DNA of 64,000 nucleotides from Nemophila menziesii (lineage: Eukaryota > Streptophyta > Magnoliopsida > Boraginales > Hydrophyllaceae). Under the pieces are notes generated by a model. That model had not been told where the DNA came from. It ran no database searches and worked only from the letters and a program-made list of their open reading frames with translations. Of this stretch, positions 31,111 through 44,890 are shown in pieces. Both the position numbers and the translations under genes were made by a program. Position 1 is the stretch's first letter. The number at the start of each line of letters is the position of its first letter. Location of the stretch: positions 7,949,860 through 8,013,859 of the forward strand of contig JARWIR010000023.1 in assembly GCA_029959085.1 (NCBI GenBank). Direction: 5' to 3'.

Positions 31111-34100
31111 GTTACTAGTGTCTCCTAACACCCCCATATAGGAAGGATACGTACCGCAAGTGTACAGATCGTCCAAGTAATATTCGGTAAACGGGAATTC
31201 GATCTCAAGAACGGATTGGATATGACTTTAGATGTTATGTAATAAGTTTTTGTAGTTGTTATATGATGCGGAAAACAAAATAGATAAATATTTGTTTTGA
31301 TTTTATTTAAGTATTAAAGTGCAAATAATGTAAAATACTAAATTAACTAATGCAAATAAATGAGATGCAAGTAAATAAAATATGAGTAGATGCAAGGATG
31401 AGAAATAGTACTTGAGTTTCGCAAGGATTTCGCCTAAATCCATTCAATAAATGTTCTTGTTTAAGAGTCGGATTGGTAATTAATAATAGTCTAGATTCGA
31501 GTTTCTCCTAACCCCCGTTAGGGTGGACTTAGGAGCTATCCTAGGGTATTAAAAACCCCGTCAGGGTGATTATAAGCTACCTTTGAATGTTCAAGTGTTT
31601 AACCCAATTGGCTATAAGATTAACTAAGTCCGCCAGGATCAATAATTATATCTTACATCTATTACTTAGTTCAGTGATTAAACCCCCCCTCCCGTCAAGG
31701 TGATCATTACGCCTCTATAATGAATAGCTTAATTACTAATTCCTATTTTTGATTCATGACTTGAAAAACAGTATATAAATTCACAATAATAGATAATACT
31801 AATTTACCCAATTCAAATAAAATCTTTCAATCCAAAATTCTAAAACATTAATTAAATAAATTGGGGCTTAGCCCATTAAAGCGATTCTCAAGCACAAATG
31901 AGTTTAGCTCATAATTGAAATTAAAACTAAAGAAATAAAATAAAAGGAACTCGTGTTTTATAGAAAGAAAAATAAATAAAACCTAATTAAGAGGTTGTTG
32001 CATCGACAGTTGGTGGAAGAATTGCTTCTCCAGCTTCAGTTTTTTTTTCTCTTGCTTCTGGCTTTTCTCTCTAACACTCTGCCTTTTGTAAAATGAATTG
32101 TGTGTAAAAATAAAGTCAAAAGGCCTATATATACTAATAAAATCGGACTTGGGCTTATTTTAAATGAATTAATGAAATATTAAATTACCCAAGTCCACTT
32201 TTCAAGTCCAAATCCTGTAACTGGTGTACACCATCCACTAAAATGGTTGTAACTTTCTCAATTTAACTTCGAATTGACTCATTGAACTTGCTATTTTTTT
32301 TGTAACTCAATAAGGAACGAATCTTATTTACAATGCAATGGCTGAATCCATGTTTAAGTGGCTCGAAATCAGCAATTATCATCAGCCTTCCAGATTTGTA
32401 GCTCCAGTTTGTCCACTCTTTGGGATATTTCTTCTCGCCTTCGACTTTTTTACACGATCTAAGACTCCTGTTCTTGATTTCTGTCCTTGCTAGTATTAAA
32501 ATCCTACAAACTTTACACTAAAACAAACCATTTAACGTGTAAAAGTGTAATAAATGAAAAATACTAAAATCCAAGGAGGAAAAATGATATATAACAATTT
32601 AATCCTAAAAGTATATCAAATTAGTCAAATAATCACCTAAAATGATGTCTCCTAAGGGAATATAATTAGAAAAAACGAGGAGACATCAAGACCCCCAACT
32701 CCAACCTTTGTCGTCTCGACAAAGTAAACTTACAAACAAAGGTCTAAGGTGAATGCAGAGATGCAAAATCTAGTAAATACACCCAAAGCAATACTTAAAA
32801 TAAATCTCATATAACAAACATTAGGAATTAATATACACATACACTTATCATGCAAAATCAAACACAAACAATATCAATCTTAAAATTAACTTCACAATGC
32901 TAGAAGCTTACACTTGTACTTATATCAATATGATGGCTATAGGGTGTTCATTGATCCTCACTCGCTTTGAATGCTCCACTTAGTATACTCCCTATTAGCT
33001 TAATTATAAACTCACTATGCACCTAAGAATCACGAGGACATTATGGTTTTAGCGTAGGCTTAGGGACAGTCTGGTATGTATATTTGGTAAATTTGAGGTG
33101 AGCTTTTGGCTCTCTCCTCACTTACCATCAACAACTGTCCACAAGTTTGAGTTTACACTCGAATAATGTTCTCACTCAACCCATTTGATGCACTAATTTA
33201 GCATCCTCGAGTTAACCCAATATAGACTAAGATGATTTCCAAAAATTTCCACTTTGCCGGGTAAGTTATTCTTTCTTTTTCTTTTTCAAATTCTTTTTTT
33301 GTACAGTAGCTAACCAGGTTCCCGGTTTGTGATAATTGGGTTCCCGGTCCTTACTGTATTAACTTCTTTTTTTTTTTTTTAAATCTCGGCAAAGGGTTAC
33401 AAATAATAATATCATCTGATATTGTTCCTTAATGTGTAAACACAAATAGTTACCTCCCAATATAATTTCCCAAAGATGGACCCGCCACCCCAAACTCAAG
33501 CTTGAGACAGGTCTCAGGATCGTGATTCAAGTGCGGGTCATTTGGAAAGACCTAATAAACTAAAGGGATATGGGCTTATTTCGTGACGACAAAAGAAAAG
33601 GCTTTAAGGCTCAAAATTGGGCTAAGAAGGATTAAATTAATACAAGGGATAAAAGGCTAAAAGTATCTAAAATTGCTTAACAAAGAACTACCCCTATCAT
33701 TTTCCTAGTTACATAGCTCGCCTCTAATTCATACCTAAGTGGGTTCTCTACTAATTTGGATCTCACGTTCCACAAACCAAACATTTTCCTTAAGTACAAG
33801 TTTACTTCTTTTGCATTGTTCATTAATTCTTCCTATCAATTAACTATGTTTGCATGCAATTAAAGTGTGTTTTCTACTAACTCCTAAAGTCCACTATTTA
33901 CTATCATAGATTCATCAAAAGTATGCTTAATGGGGACATTTAAGATCTTCTACAGTCAACCACAACCCCTAATTAATTTATTGAAAGCAATTAAAACACA
34001 TAACACGTAAAAATGGGATGAGGCAACGAACCCTACCCCAAACTCAAAAATGAGTCATGTCCCAACGACTCGAAAAGACTCAAAGTAACTAAACTAATAT

Positions 34101-34316
34101 ACACTAAATGAGAAAGAGTTAGAAAACGTATCTCAACCAGCACTAGGCTGGTTACCAATGTTGCGTCCAGATTGGGCATCTTTTGTGAGGATTGAGTAAA
34201 TGACGTGTTGCATATTGCTCACCCTAAATAACATATTTTTCAACGTATCTAACTCTTTTGTGACTTTTCCTAAAGTGACAATCATCGCATATTGTTTCTC
34301 TTCCAACACTTGGATT

Positions 34317-34454
34317 TTACTTTTCTTTTTCTCGTTCTAATTGAATGCCAGGATTGTCAACGTGATGAATGTTCAATTCCTCCATTTCACGTTCTAACCT
34401 TGCTTTTTCTTTTGCTTACCTGTCTCTCTTGGCTCTAACTAGTTTCTCGGGGTC
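34317..34454 (-). pseudogene. gag N-terminal relic, minus-strand element, unit B
   Basis: Equivalent of 1831-1968: a charged 45-codon frame that ends at TAA. It differs from A by a few substitutions (for example near 34417, within the Lys/Glu-rich stretch). Confidence 0.45.
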
Positions 34455-34575
34455 CTTGTGTAGACACCAAACCTATAAAACCTGAGAAGTAGCAAAACAA
34501 AGAAAAGCGTAAAACTGAAAAGTAAAAATAACAATTGAAACACTTACTGATAACACCGTGGTCCCACGCTAAACT

Positions 34576-34592
34576 CCCCGGCAGCGGCACCA
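34576..34592 (-). other. tRNA primer-binding site, minus-strand element, unit B
   Basis: Minus strand TGGTGCCGCTGCCGGGG, identical to the site in unit A and about 10 nt inside the LTR end at 34602. Confidence 0.8.
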
Positions 34593-36186
34593 AAAACTTG
34601 GTGTCTCCTTGTGTGTTCTAAAATAACACACCTAAAAAAGGCAAGACACGTACCGCAAGTGTATGGATCGTCCAAATAATATCCGGTAAACGGGATTTCG
34701 ATCTCAAAGACGGATTAGGAATGACTTTCGATGTTATGTAGTATGTGCGATTAATTGTTATATGAAGCGAAAAATAAATGATATAAAGATTTGTTTTGGT
34801 TTTTGATTAAGAACTAAGATGGAATTAAAATAAAATACTAAATTAACTAATACAAATAAATAAGACGCAAGTAAATAGATATGAATAGACTCAAATATTT
34901 AAACGCAGTACTTGAGTTTCGCAAGGGTTTCACTTAAATCTGTTAAATCAATGTTTCTATTTAAGGGATGAATCAGAAATTAAGTACTAGTCGCGATTCT
35001 TTAGTCTCCAAACCCCCGTGAGGGTGGACTTAGGAGCTATTCTTAGGTGTTACGAATCCCGTTAGTGCGATCATAATCCACCTTCGAATGGTCAGGTATT
35101 CTACCCAATTTGCTATAAGGTAAACTAAGGCTGCCAAGGTCAATATTTTCTACCTTACGTCTATTATTTAGTTCGGTAATTAAACCCTCCGTCAAGGCGA
35201 TCACTTCCCCACCAAAGTGAATAGCTTAATTACTAATTCCTATATTTGATTCATGACTTCAAAGAAAGTATTTAATTGCAAAATAATAGTTAATACGAAA
35301 TTACCGTATTTAATTTAAACTAATCAATCCCAAATTCAAAAATATAAATTCAATATACTTAGGTTCAACCCATTAATGAGATTTCAAGCACAAGTTATGT
35401 TTAGCTCATACTAATAAAAATAACTGAATTAAAATAAAAGAAGTTCATACTGAATTACAGAAATAAGAAAAACCTAATTAAAGGGTTGATAATTGTTGTT
35501 GTTGGAAGAAGGAATTCTCCAGCTTCAGCTTTCTCTCTCCTTTTTTCTTCTCTGACTTCTTCTAAGCGTTGCTTCTTCTCTAATATGAATTGTGTTTGTA
35601 AAAACTGAAGTTAAAAGCCTTTTTATAGTGAGAAAATGGATTGGGCTATTAAAAATAAGTATTAGGTTAATTAGAATAAAAGCCCAATCCATTTAATGAA
35701 TTCCCGTAACTGGTTACTAGTTGTTACTGAAACAGTTGTAACTTTTGCGTTTGGACTCGGAATCAGTTGGTTCAACTTGAAAAATCTTCCTGACTTCAAT
35801 CTCTATCTACCTAATTTTATGCTCCAAGGCTAAATAAGTGGCTAAGATGCTCAAAAACAGTGATTTATGACAGCATTCCAGATTTCATTCTCCATTAATT
35901 AATTCTTCGAATCAATTATTCTCGCCTTTGACTTCAACGCTTAATCAAAGACTTTATTTCCTGTTTCTTCTCCTTGTCTTGATACTCCATAAAATCATAA
36001 AACTAAGAACTTTACACTAAAAATAAGCGAATTAACGCATAAAAGCTCTAAAACACAAATAATCTAAATTCAAGGGAAGAAATCGTAATATGACAAAATA
36101 AACTTAAAAGTCTAGTAAATAAGTCAAATAATCACTAATTTGATGTCTCATAAGGGCATATAATTAGAAAAATAAGGGATACATCA

Positions 36187-38811
36187 TTTACATGAAGAGA
36201 TTGCCGAGGTTGTGGCAAATTTAAAGTCATATGGACAGGGAAAAAGAATGGCCCAAGATTACGAACAAGTCTGAGCCTCAAAGAAGATTAAACCACAAAA
36301 GAAACCATCTATTATATGTCCTCTAAAACTTGAATAGAAACCTTTACCATCTCATTTTAGGTATATATATTTGGGAAAAATGATATATTACCTGTTATTT
36401 TTTCCTCTAATTTGATAGGTCCTCAAGAGGAAAACTTGTTACATGTGCTTCGAGCTAACAAGGAGGCAAATGGGTGGACTATTGCTGACATCAAAGGCAT
36501 TAGTCCTACCATTTTCCAACACAAGATCATTCTTAACAATGAGAAGGCACGATCAATTAAGGGCCAAAGGAGACTTACGCCGATAATGAAAGAAGTAATG
36601 AAAAAATAAGTTATCAAGTCGTTGGATGTTAGGATCATCTTCTACATATTCAACAGGGAATGGGTGAGCCCCGATCAATGTGTTCCAAATAAGGGAGAAA
36701 TTACTACCGTTCTTAATGATCAGAATGAGCTCCTACGCTCAAAAACCGTTGTTGGTTGGAGAGTGTGTATGTATTATCGGAGGTTGAACAAGGCTACGAA
36801 GATAGATCGCTTTCCTTTACTGTTCATGGACCAGATGTTAGATAAGCTTGCACGAAGAGAGTACTATTGCTTCCTCAATGGTTATTTAGGTCATAATAAG
36901 GTTTGCGTGGATCCAACTGATCAGCACAAAACTACATTGACATGATTGTTTGGCACATTTGCATTTTAAAGGATGCCATTTGGATTGTGCAATTCACCAC
37001 GTTTCAGCGTTGTATGATGGCGCTTGGAAGTATTCATGGGTGACTTCTCTGTGTTTGGCGATGACTTTGATAATTGTATTGACAACCTAGAGAAGGTTTG
37101 ATTCGTTGCAAAGACACTGATCTTGTGTTAATTTGGAAGAAGTGACATTTCATGGCTTGAGAGGGAATCGTTTTAGGGTACAAGGTTTCGAGAAAGGGTA
37201 TGGAGGTTGACTGTGCAAAGGTAGAAGTAATCAAAACCCTTCCACCACCCAATTATGTTAAGGGTGTGAGAAGTTTCTTAGGCCATGCAGGATTCTACTG
37301 CCGTTTTATTAAAGTTTTTTCAAATATTACCAAGCCACAATGTCACTTACTTGAGAAGGAGGTGAAATTTTATTTCAATAATGCATGTCATAAGGCGTTC
37401 TTGGCAATTAAAGAGAAACTTATCTCTACACCAGTAGTGACTCCTCTTGATTGGAGTCCGATCGAAATTATGTGTGATGCAAGCAATCATGCTATTGGTG
37501 TTGTGTTTAGTCTACGCAAGGATGAGGTATTTTATATTGTTTATTATGCGAGTAAGACTTTTACGGGTGCACAATTGAACTACGCCATAACTGAGAAGGA
37601 GTTGTCGGCTGTGGTATATGCGTTTGATAAATTATGTTCCTATCTTCTTGGGGAAAAAGTAGTTGTATCCACGGACCATTCGGAAATCAAGTATCTCATG
37701 GAGAAAAAGGACGCAAAGACGCTTCTTATCAGGTGTGTGCTTTTATTGCAATAGTTTGATTTGGAGATTCAAGACCGAATGGGAAGAGAGAATCAAGTAG
37801 ATGATCATCTATCTCGCCCCAAAGGCTCTAATGTCACCAGTTGAACATAAATGGTCAAGGGGGCATTTCTTGATGAAATCATATTTGTGATAAATACGCA
37901 GAATGTTCCATGGTATGCAAATATTGGTAATCTTATTGTGAGTGGAGTATTTCCCGTTGGAAGTAAACCCAAAAATAAGAATAGATTTATGCATCGTTCG
38001 GAACAATTATTTTTGGAGGATCTGCACCTTTTATAGGTATGTAGTGATCAGATGATTCGAATGTGTGTGCTGGAACTTGAGATTCACAATATGGTAGCAA
38101 GTTGTCACGATTCGCCATATAGAGGATATTTGAAGAGTGATTGCGGTTTCTTAGGTACTTCAATCTAGTTTCTATTGGTCCACTATCCATAAATATTTTC
38201 ACATATATGTTAAGCAATGTAAGCGACGCCAATTCACCAGAAATATTTCGAGGTTTGATGGAATACCGCTCAATAATGTATTGGAAGTTGAGAGATTTTT
38301 TGTGTTTGTGGCATTGATTTCATGGGGCCCTTTGTTTAATCCCATGGGAATTAATATATTTTACTAGGAGTAGATTATGTATCAAAATATGGACCCCTCT
38401 ATTAGGCGTAGAGAAAATAATGATGAAGTTGAATGAACTTGATGATTTCCGCTTTCATGCTTATTAGAAGGCGAAGCTATACAACGAGATAACCAAGAAA
38501 TGGCATGATAAGAAGATTCGAAAGAAGACGTCTGAAGTTGTGCAAAGAGTCCTAAATACAACTCTAAGTTCAGCAACTATCCGGGAAAGTTGAGATCAAA
38601 GTGGTCTAGTCCATTCAATGTTACTAAATTCATGCCTCATGGAACCATAGAGATTGAACAGCTAACCAAAGAATGCCCCTATATGAGGAATGGTCATCGG
38701 TTGAAAATTTATCATGAAGGCGAAGATACCATCCTTGAGGAGGATCCAAATCCCAGAGAGCTCATTTACCTCGAAGAGGCAAGGTATGAAGCAACGTATC
38801 CCACAAGGTAA
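36187..38811 (+). pseudogene. Ty3/gypsy pol pseudogene, unit B
   Basis: Colinear with A 3702-6727 and carrying the same FMGD lesion in the RT box. B has its own extra damage: a stop at 36607-36609 (TAA where A has TAT, after the MKK block) and a stop near 36944. It also has a clean deletion of about 415 bp at about 38387, joining TATCAAAATA to TGGACCCCTC and removing most of the integrase catalytic core. RNase H remains the best preserved part (37200-37754). The C-terminal tail is at 38590-38811. Confidence 0.92.
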
Positions 38812-39725
38812 CTCGTCGAGCTGAACGACGTGAAACAAAAGCCAAATAAAGGTGAATACTCATTTGTAGATTACTTTATTGCTTTTATAGTGTATAATAC
38901 TGAATTTAGTGTTTTATTTATGTGTACTGGTGTAAATAATAGCTAATGGGAGAAGGGAGTATATTATTTTGGTGTGTAGGTAAGTATAAAATGAGTGTGG
39001 GGTAAAAGAAGCTTGATAATTATTTTACAGTGCAATGCTGCGGTATACCACAGCAAAGGTGTGGTACACCACACCTCAGTGAAAACCGTGCGTGCTACCC
39101 TCCACGATGTGAAGGTCAGATAATTCAGAGTCGTACCATGCGAAATGCTGCGGTACACCGCACCCTATATAAAGTGTGTGCATGAGAATCCAAGCTTTAA
39201 CAAGTCAGATAGTGTGTATATAGATTTGTGACAAACCGTCATGACAATTCGTCACGCTTCAGCTGTGATACACCGCAACATAGGTATGGTACACCGCACG
39301 AGGTCCTTTCAGACAAGAGAAAAAGGAAATATTAGGCTTTCTTAACACCGAGAATCTTAAAGCTTTTCATAAAATCTTCAAACATTCAAACAAGATTCAT
39401 TCATCTTCTATTCTTTACAAGATGGAATCCAAAATCCATTACAACCCAAAGAACAACAATCTTCAAAGTCTAAGAACCTCATCTCAAACTTAGTTGATCG
39501 TGAGTTGAGGGAGAAGAGAGATTACGAAAAGAATATATGCAATTAAATCCAAGAGGGAAGTGCGAAGATTAGCAAATAAGAAGGTGAAGAAACAACTCAG
39601 GAAAACACAGGAGAATACACAATGATATAAGAGGTATAACCTGAGAAAAAAAGTTCCAGAGGAAGAAATAAGAGAAACAACAAACTGAGAAGGATCATCT
39701 TTCTTCCTCCACTCCGCAAGAAGTT

Positions 39726-39953
39726 ATGGATAGCTTTGAACCTAAAATTCCAAATTAGGCAGTGGCACTATTTAACAGGATGAATAAAGTATAGAAGATA
39801 CATCATAGTAATGTCATGAACCAATTGAGTATCATGCAAGATGTCAAGAAAATTCAAATGAAAATTGGAGTGAAAATCAATGAAACCTCAGTCAATCGCG
39901 AATTCGAGAGGATGTGCTTCAGACACATACCATCTTCTAACCCGTATTCTTAA
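39726..39953 (+). pseudogene. Third-ORF relic of the gypsy element, unit B
   Basis: A 76-codon frame identical in length to A 7693-7920, with the same two TAG codons and only a few substitutions. The shared stops show they arose before the duplication. Confidence 0.45.
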
Positions 39954-40780
39954 TTACTTCTAATTGTGTTAGTGTCTACTAGTAATTTTATTACTTTTGA
40001 GTCTTTTTCGAGTCATGGGGACACGAATTAGTTTTGAGTTGGGGATGGAGTACTCGTTGTCCTCATTCCCGTTTTGCTTTTAGTTGTTTTTTAAAAATCA
40101 ATAAAGTATAAAAAGTGTAGATAATGTAGTGAATGTGCCTTTTAAGAATAAATTTTAATAAGTTAATGATAGGAAATAGTGTGTTCATGAACTTTTTGAC
40201 AAATTGTGTAATGTTCATGCATGAAAGCATTTAATAAGGGATAAAAAGGATTAAGGAGCAATGCGTAAAAGTTAAGTTTGAACTTAGGAAGATGTGAGTG
40301 GTGTGTAAAACGTGAGGTTGAAACTAGTGAAATAACCCGCTTAATTTATGAACTAAAAGTGAGAAAGTAACGAACCCTAGTAGTTTAGAAAATGATTAAG
40401 GATTTTCTTTGATAACCCTTTGTTTCCTTTATCTTTCTTACTAATACTTTTTTGTAATATCCTTCTTAGCCAAAGTCTAGCCTATGTAGCTTTTATTAGA
40501 TAACCACGTTATAAGCCTTTACCCTTTAGTTTTAGGACTTGACCATCTGACCCGCTCTCGAATCACATGCCAAGGACTAGTTGTCTTAAAGCTTGAGTTT
40601 GGAGTGTTTGATCTAATTGATCAGAGGATATATTGGGTGGGTAGATTTTTATTTCGTGTTTATTCATTGCACGCTTATCTGTAATCCATGTCGGGTTATA
40701 AGAAAAGAGAAAGTTGAGAAAAAAAAGAAAACAAGCAACACAAAGACTCACATAAAAAAGGGCCTTGTATTTGACTTACA

Positions 40781-40812
40781 ATATATATATATATGTGTGT
40801 GTGTGTGTGTAT
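40781..40812. repeat. (AT)n(GT)n microsatellite, unit B
   Basis: About 14 bp AT plus 18 bp GT, compared with about 75 bp in A. Confidence 0.95.
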
Positions 40813-41371
40813 GAAAATAGTAAAATAAAAATCTGGCATATGACATTTTGTGATATCGATCAGGATTTGGAGATGCAACGCTTTAGCATCAAATGTGTTT
40901 AGTTAGAAAGATTATGAGCAGAAACTCAAGCTCTAGGGCGATTAGTTGATGGATAGTGTGGAGAAGGCCAAAACCCACTCTAAATTATCCTAAATATTAA
41001 TCACACCCTTCTTTAAGCCTACTCTACATCTTAAGACCGTAGGATTTTTAGCTATGTGGGTAAGTAACAGTTGAAAATTAGGGAGTAATTAAGTGGACCA
41101 TAATAAACTAATGAAAAAAATGAACACCATATGGACTTCATATCAACCTAAGAGAGAACCGCTCTTTCTTGCATTGCGAAATTAATCCACTTTTGAACTT
41201 GTTAGATGTTGACTGTTTGTATATTACGTATATTTATTTTATTATTTCTTGAACACCACTATATGAAACTTGTTAGAATAGTTGCTTCAGGTTTATTCAT
41301 TGTCTTTAGATTCCCACATTTCTTCTATGGTTACTTGGACTTAGGCCCTTTATGTTTTTCCTTTTCTTTTA

Positions 41372-41407
41372 TTTTGTCGAGACGACAAAACTTTAAGTTG
41401 GGGGTCT
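41372..41407 (+). other. Hairpin and polypurine tract before the gypsy 3' LTR, unit B
   Basis: Arms TTTTGTCG and CGACAAAA around AGA, followed by AAGTTGGGGGTCT and the LTR start at 41408. Identical to unit A. Confidence 0.75.
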
Positions 41408-43145
41408 TGATGTCTCCTCTTTTTTTATATATTACTATACTCAAGAATCGTCTTTTTGAGAGTTTATGGGACCTAAGTGGGGGATTTTTCTCTAATATTT
41501 CCCATATCTTACTTTTCTACATTATTTTGGGCAATATTTAAACTATAGTGTTTTTTTGTGTTAATTGGGTGTTAGGTGTGATTTTAGGTACATGGTTGAC
41601 GCAAGTGTCTAAGAAGATTAGGAAAAGACAATAATTGAAGTCCATACCCAAGCCAAGGCGCAAAAATAGCTCGAAGTCACTTTTAGAAAGTTAGAGCATT
41701 TACCAAAAAAGTCCATTATCATATTGTTTGTCACCATAATTAATTAGTACTCTCTGCGTTCCTAGAAGGTTGTCACATTTTCTTTTGCTCACAAACTAAT
41801 AAATGTCATTTATTATTCATGTGATTACTAAAATGCCCTCAATAAAAAATCTTGATATCTTGAATATTTATTGGGAGCATAAATTATAATATTTAATTAG
41901 GGGTAAAAGTGGTATAAAGAAAAAGATGTGTCTTGATTTTCTAAAATGACAAACTTTTTGAAATAACTATTTATAGTATAAGTGACAACCTTTTAGGAAT
42001 AGACGGTAATAAATATAAACCTGATTCCTTTTTATTTGGAATTAGCTTTGAGTTAGTGTTGGGTGATAGGTAACGAAAGTCAATTTAGATTTGAGATGAG
42101 AATGTTATGTCAGTTTTACCAGTGTAAGCATGGTAAAAAACGGTTTGGGCCAATTTTAAGCCACTTAAGTGAGCCCATCAGGTCCAAAACGTATTTGGAC
42201 CAAGTATATAAAATTATTTGAGCTCCTAAATCCAGTACGCTTCATATTTTATCAAATTTTATCATCTAGAGAGAGCTCAAGCGCCTGGAGAAGAGGGAAG
42301 AAGGATTTTGCACCCAAATTTCACCTTCTTACTCCATTCTACAACCCATCAATTTCGTATTCTAGGTTAATTCGAGTCCATTTTATCTTTCGAACATGAT
42401 TCTATCTTTATAATAACTATATTTTCATTTATTTAGTATCAGTTAAGCATTATATGCTTGAGACTTGCAATGGGCCTGGACCCCAATTGATTTTTATCCA
42501 TGTTTTGGTGATTTGGGAAAATTTATATTATTGAAATGATTTGAATTAAATTTTATTATTCCATTGTTTATCATATTTGTGCTTGTTACCTATTTATATC
42601 CTGATCAAATATAGGTAGTTTGAGACTTTTAGACTAACACCGGGGTGAAGGGTCGGGATTTCAGACATAATATATAAACGCCTATTGCCTCGAATCAGAC
42701 GGATCTTGCATTCTAGGTAGTCAATAGGACCATGAACTTAATCCTACCAAAAAACCAAGAGATGAATAAGATAGAGAGCTAAGATCACCTGCGCGGGGTC
42801 TTAGATGATTTTGCATCCCGACTGATGTGAAACATTGAATTCACCCTTATACCATAAACAGGATAATTATTGATTAGGAGGATTACTCATAAGGATCAGT
42901 CATTACTTCTCATACTTTATAATCTTTATAGCATTTTTAGTTAATTTTGCTTTAGTTTAATCTTTATTTATTTGAAACTTAGTCCTTTTAATAAAACCCC
43001 AAATACAAAATCCTTATTATTTGTATTGTTTCATTTGCAACTTAATGTTTTATTACATTGAGAACATACTATTCATAGCATTAGTAGTCCCTAAGGATCG
43101 ATAGCTTCCAGGATTATCATATGTTTACCTGACGACACCTCGTAC
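41408..43145 (+). mobile_element. 3' LTR of the plus-strand gypsy, unit B
   Basis: Colinear with A 9413-11135, with the MITE at 41748-42008 and the U5-like end near 43085-43140. The right edge is uncertain. An 18-bp insertion (near 42390) distinguishes it from A. Confidence 0.6.
41748..42008. mobile_element. Stowaway-like MITE inside the gypsy LTR, unit B
   Basis: Same TA-flanked element as 9751-10011. The right terminus reads AGGAATAGACGG and the left CTCTCTGCGTTCC. Confidence 0.85.
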
Positions 43146-43199
43146 GCATGTGGAAAGTCCTAGTTCCATTGATACCAATCTATTATTTTTATATTACAC

Positions 43200-44890
43200 T
43201 GGGAACCCAAACATATTTGAGTTTTCCAAAGGGGTTCTACAAGAGGATCATGGAGAGAATGGGGGGATATTAGCGGCATGTAAGACAAAAACTCTATCAC
43301 TAGCTGGGCATGTCACATTGGCAAAATTAGTCCTATGTGTATACCTACTTATTAAATAAAAAAGTGATTAAACTCTCGATATACGTGTGTGCCGAGATTG
43401 ATAAGATTGTTAGATATTTTATATTGGGTCCTCGAATGAACAAAAGAAAATCCTTGGGTCTCTTAGGAACAATTATGTAAACCTAAGTCAGCGGGTGGGC
43501 TAGGCATACGAGGGGAAAAAATTATAACATTGCACTACAGCTAAACTTAGATTGAAATTTCTTTAGGATCACAAAGTCGCATGGGACCAGGTGTTTAAGA
43601 ACAAATATTTTGCGAATGGTCTTCTACAAAAAGAAATGAAGGATAGTGATTCGAAAGTGTGTAAATAGATTCTTACTGGAGTAAGTTTGCTAAAGGAAGG
43701 GGTTATTGAGATGGAAGGAGCAAACGGGGTTGATTACCATTGGACACATGAAGCTTCAGGCGTTTTTTGGTAATCTGCGTCCAAATATATAGAAAATAGC
43801 ATGGACCATACAAGCTTTAGGTGGGAGAAAATATGGAAAATTAAATGCCCATAGAAGGTTAGATTTATTTTATGCAGAATCACGAGAAATCATCTCCCTT
43901 CCGTAGAAAGATATATACATGAGGGATGTTATTGGGGATAGAGAATCTAGCATATGCGGAAATGTGAGCGAAGACGTGGTGCACATTTTCTTGGGTTGTA
44001 CGGTGTCAAAAATAATATGGCACGAGCTAGGTTTTCAGCAAGAACTATCCAAGGGAAGGAATGATTCTAGTTAGTAGGGATATGCTGTCATAAATAGTAA
44101 CATGTGGAGTGCGAATGAGCAAAAGGAATTTCCTAGCAATATACTAAATGTGCAACAAATTTTGGAAAGGTGGTCACATATGGACAACTCCATCGCGAAT
44201 CAGGTGTTTGCTCCAGGAGATAACATTTTACTTGATGCAACAGTAAAGTCATGGTTGGAAGCTAACTTATTGGCATTCATATATATGATAGCTTGAAGTG
44301 TTCAACGATTTTTGAATCTATGGAACACCAAAAAAGAGGCATGGGGAAAGGAACGAGATGGTAGGGTTATCGTATCAGTGAAATGGGTTAAACCCGATGG
44401 TCATTTTCATTTAATATGGAAGAAAGTTGCGATTCGAGGAAATGTAGAGCCGAGATATGAGGGATATTACGAGATAGAGATGGTCGTTCCTAGCGAGATT
44501 CTCTCAAGTGTGTGTGAGTTACCTTTATTATCATAAGCTCTGATGCTACATTATGGATTGAGATGGACGATTAATCGAGGCCTAAAATATCTAATTATCG
44601 AGATGGACTCGAGAGAGATTCATGCGCTAGCGAAGAACGGTAGTAGTTCTAAGAGTTGGACTTTTCATGTTGGGCGAGGTTCTGCTAAAATCCTACAAGA
44701 ACATTAAGACTTTAAGGTGAATCACTTCTATTAGGAAGCGAATATGTATGCAAACATACTGGAAAAGAAAGGAGTGGACTTGTTAGAGAGTCCTTGTGAG
44801 TATGATGGCCCTCCAAAGTATTTTTGGAGCTTTTTAACACGTTATAGGAGCGGGTGTGCATTTCGTTGGTCCTTTTTAGACTCCTCGTGA
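43200..44890 (+). pseudogene. LINE retrotransposon 3' half (pseudogene), unit B
   Basis: Same relic as 11200-12816, with LSLAGHVTLAKLVL near 43300, the zf-RVT motif near 43950 and the RNase H-like end (HFY-EANMYANILEKKGVD near 44727). It keeps 46 bp at about 43820-43866 (WEKIWKIKCP-type block, common before the zinc motif of plant LINEs) that A has lost, so B is ancestral there. Two open pieces, 44102-44296 and 44312-44536, are parts of this one element. Confidence 0.85.

Larger units (their letters stand above)
1..32481. repeat. Unit A of a large tandem segmental duplication
   Basis: The sequence at position 1 recurs at 32482 and at 59309, and the following features recur in the same order and orientation. 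This is the longest unit, about 32.5 kb. Relative to unit B it keeps an extra block at 17040-22090 and the integrase core at about 5891-6306, but lacks 46 bp of the first LINE that B has at about 43820-43866. The window begins inside a repeat element, so the array probably extends to the left. The unit boundary used here is simply the window start, not the true duplication breakpoint. Confidence 0.93.
31119..36186 (-). mobile_element. Complete minus-strand non-autonomous gypsy-related LTR element (end of unit A and start of B)
   Basis: About 5.07 kb: 3' LTR 31119-32688, polypurine tract next to it, internal region 32689-34601 with the gag-start relic at 34317-34454 and primer-binding site at 34576-34592, and 5' LTR 34602-36186. 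The LTR ends are TGTCTCC and GGAGACATCA. The internal region is only 1.9 kb and lacks protease, RT and integrase, so mobilisation would need enzymes from a relative. The two LTRs differ strongly from each other. The outer flanks read GTTAC (31111-31115) on the left and TTTAC on the right; A and C keep GTTAC on the right, which suggests a 5-bp target duplication. Confidence 0.8.
38812..41371 (+). mobile_element. Gypsy post-pol region, unit B
   Basis: Equivalent of A 6728-9376, with palindromes and TATA box at 39037-39174, third-ORF relic at 39726-39953 and the short (AT)n(GT)n tract at 40781-40812. About 50 bp present in A near 7530-7583 is deleted here at about 39612. Confidence 0.75.
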
